Positions 10,838 through 64,000 of a stretch of 64,000 bases of DNA are shown piece by piece (the first letter of the stretch is position 1; each line of letters opens with the position of its first letter). The stretch is from Limanda limanda (taxonomy: Eukaryota > Chordata > Actinopteri > Pleuronectiformes > Pleuronectidae): the NCBI RefSeq assembly GCF_963576545.1, contig NC_083641.1, positions 20,599,523 to 20,663,522 on the forward strand, written 5' to 3'. The notes under the pieces are model-generated. The model worked only from the letters and a program-made list of their open reading frames with translations. It made no database searches and was not told the DNA's origin. A program made the translations under genes and the position numbers.

Positions 10838-11954
10838 GCATCTGTAGGAAAATGCTCACAGTCCTCCAATGAGCAACAATACAAAGAAAAGAAGGACGTT
10901 GTAACACTGAAAGATGATAAAAAAAACAAATAAACTGCGGCTCGGCCACCCTCCCCTCCTCAGTCTGCTCTTCACTCTGTTTTTTCCAGTTCATTAAGAT
11001 ATACAAAATAAAACCACAACAACCGAACCAACACGAGATTCTGTTTTCTGTCTGTATCAAAGTAATTATAAAAATAAAAACCTTTTAACTCCAAATCTTT
11101 AAAACTTTGCAATCGTGTCATGAAATTCTACGGATCAAAGAGAGCAACAAGTCCAAGCGTGGAAGTGTTTATGTTCTGTATTGCACCCATTACAAACAAG
11201 CCTCTGTCCTCGGTTGTGTTCAACGCAACTTTTTGTTCTGTGCAAATGTCGAGCGATGAGACATCTATTGTATAAACTGGTGCATAGTCATGCTTGACAT
11301 GTTCACAAGTAACATGCACAAACATAAATGTACAGTTAGAGTTAGCTCTTCACTAAAATCCATCGTGGATTAGAAACAATGACAGGAATATTCACACGAC
11401 ACAAATAAAGAAATACCACTAAAAACAGGAGGAAGACTTACATTAGATCTTTGAAAAGATGAATCCCATCTATTAAAACTAGCTGTTCGATTATACTACA
11501 CATTCAAATGATACACGGAAAGACATTCCCTCTCTGCGGAAAACCCCAATTCTTTTTTTTGCTTTGTTGTCAGTGTACGCAGTTTGGACAGTACATCACA
11601 GGGACGAAGATAACAAGTATCTGTACAATCAGTCCAGGAAGCCTTTTGGAGGGAATCAAAGTTCCCGGGTACATTTACACATTAATCAGAATATAGACGA
11701 TACACTTCCAGACTAGAAAGAACATTCACTATTGAATAGTGGACATTTCATACACAAAGTTCATGCTGTCAGATCCAACCATGGATTATATGAGATGTGT
11801 CATTGATATTGTACAGGAAATCTCTGCTCTGTGAACATGGGAGCACATAATGGCAAGCACGTATTTCCCTTCGTCCTCCGGCTTTTGGTGTAACTGAACG
11901 TCATCAAAAAATCAGTGCTCGATTCTTAATCTCATTTTATGTTTAAGATCAGAG
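10838..11954 (-). other. plch1: Probable plch1 3'UTR
   Basis: Non-coding stretch between the plch1 stop codon and the candidate poly(A) signal. No repeat family recognised. Extent is inferred from the hexamer only. Confidence 0.45.
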
Positions 11955-63529
<51,575 letters not shown>

Positions 63530-63552
63530 GGTGAGAGGTGGACGGCAAACAG

Positions 63553-64000
63553 CTGGACCCAAGAAAGAGGAGAGAATTGTATAACGTTTACATAGGATAC
63601 TATAATATTGCACATGTATATGCATGTATATATATATATATAGGAGTCAACTCATAAATGACATGAAAAGGTTATAAGACAAAAGGTTTAGACGTTTTTT
63701 CATAGACCATTTTCTGCCTTCATTTAATTAAACTTGTAAATATGAACTGTGTTACTCATGGAAAACAATTTCTCACCATTGACTTTCATAACATTAGAGA
63801 TAATATTTCAGGACTGATTAAAGATTTACAGTATATATTTTTTTCATAAATTAAAAGGACACATTGCTTGATAAATTATGCAAGACATATTTTAAGAGTT
63901 ACATAAAAATGTTAAAGTCAAAGAGGATTTTAAATTACAAACTTCACAGATTGTGACTTAAGTATCCCAGATGTACTAGACCTGCAATACAAGACCAAAA
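63553..64000. other. 5' flank or intron upstream of plch1 coding exon 1
   Basis: AT-rich, with a TA run near 63627-63642. The pyrimidine-rich stretch and CCAG before 63552 suggest it is an intron, not a promoter. Confidence 0.45.

Overview
This window is vertebrate genomic DNA, most likely from a teleost fish. It has multi-exon genes with GT-AG introns, dense dinucleotide microsatellites, and several repeat families I recognise from fish genomes (tRNA-like SINE, L2/CR1-type LINE, short inverted-repeat DNA elements). All coordinates and splice sites below were read by eye from the sequence. Comparisons with named families come from memory, not from a database search.

Two protein-coding genes can be assembled, both on the minus strand and head-to-tail. 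(1) 3528-8272 is a complete 11-exon class C GPCR of the vomeronasal type-2 (V2R/OlfC) kind, 907 codons with no frame break: signal peptide, Venus-flytrap domain, cysteine-rich domain and seven membrane segments. (2) 11955-63529 is phospholipase C eta-1 (plch1), 22 coding exons and 1892 codons, with PH, EF-hands, catalytic X and Y boxes, C2 and a very long Ser/Gln-rich tail. I recall that the fish V2R cluster lies between plch1 and neprilysin, so the window looks like the plch1 edge of that cluster.

Layout: 1-2890 is a pile of mobile elements (a 0.95 kb GC-rich repeat, an L2/CR1-like reverse transcriptase fragment, a 677 bp inverted-repeat element inside it, and further repeats). 2891-8272 is the V2R gene with its 3' flank. 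8273-10831 is intergenic. 10832-64000 is plch1 with a 3'UTR of about 1.1 kb, a 2.7 kb terminal exon, exons spread over 14.6-45.4 kb, and an 18 kb first intron containing several repeats and one CpG-rich block. The first coding exon is at 63.5 kb; further 5' exons may lie beyond the window.

The most notable signals are in how plch1 and the receptor are spliced. plch1 has a U12-type AT-AC intron, an intronic 100-nt exon-like segment whose phases allow it to replace the exon ending the EF-hand region, and a (UG)46 tract 11 nt upstream of the acceptor of an X-Y linker exon. The receptor has five introns more than the six-exon plan of its family, each followed by an exon starting GT, and one of these introns ends in a 125 bp CTTCT microsatellite.
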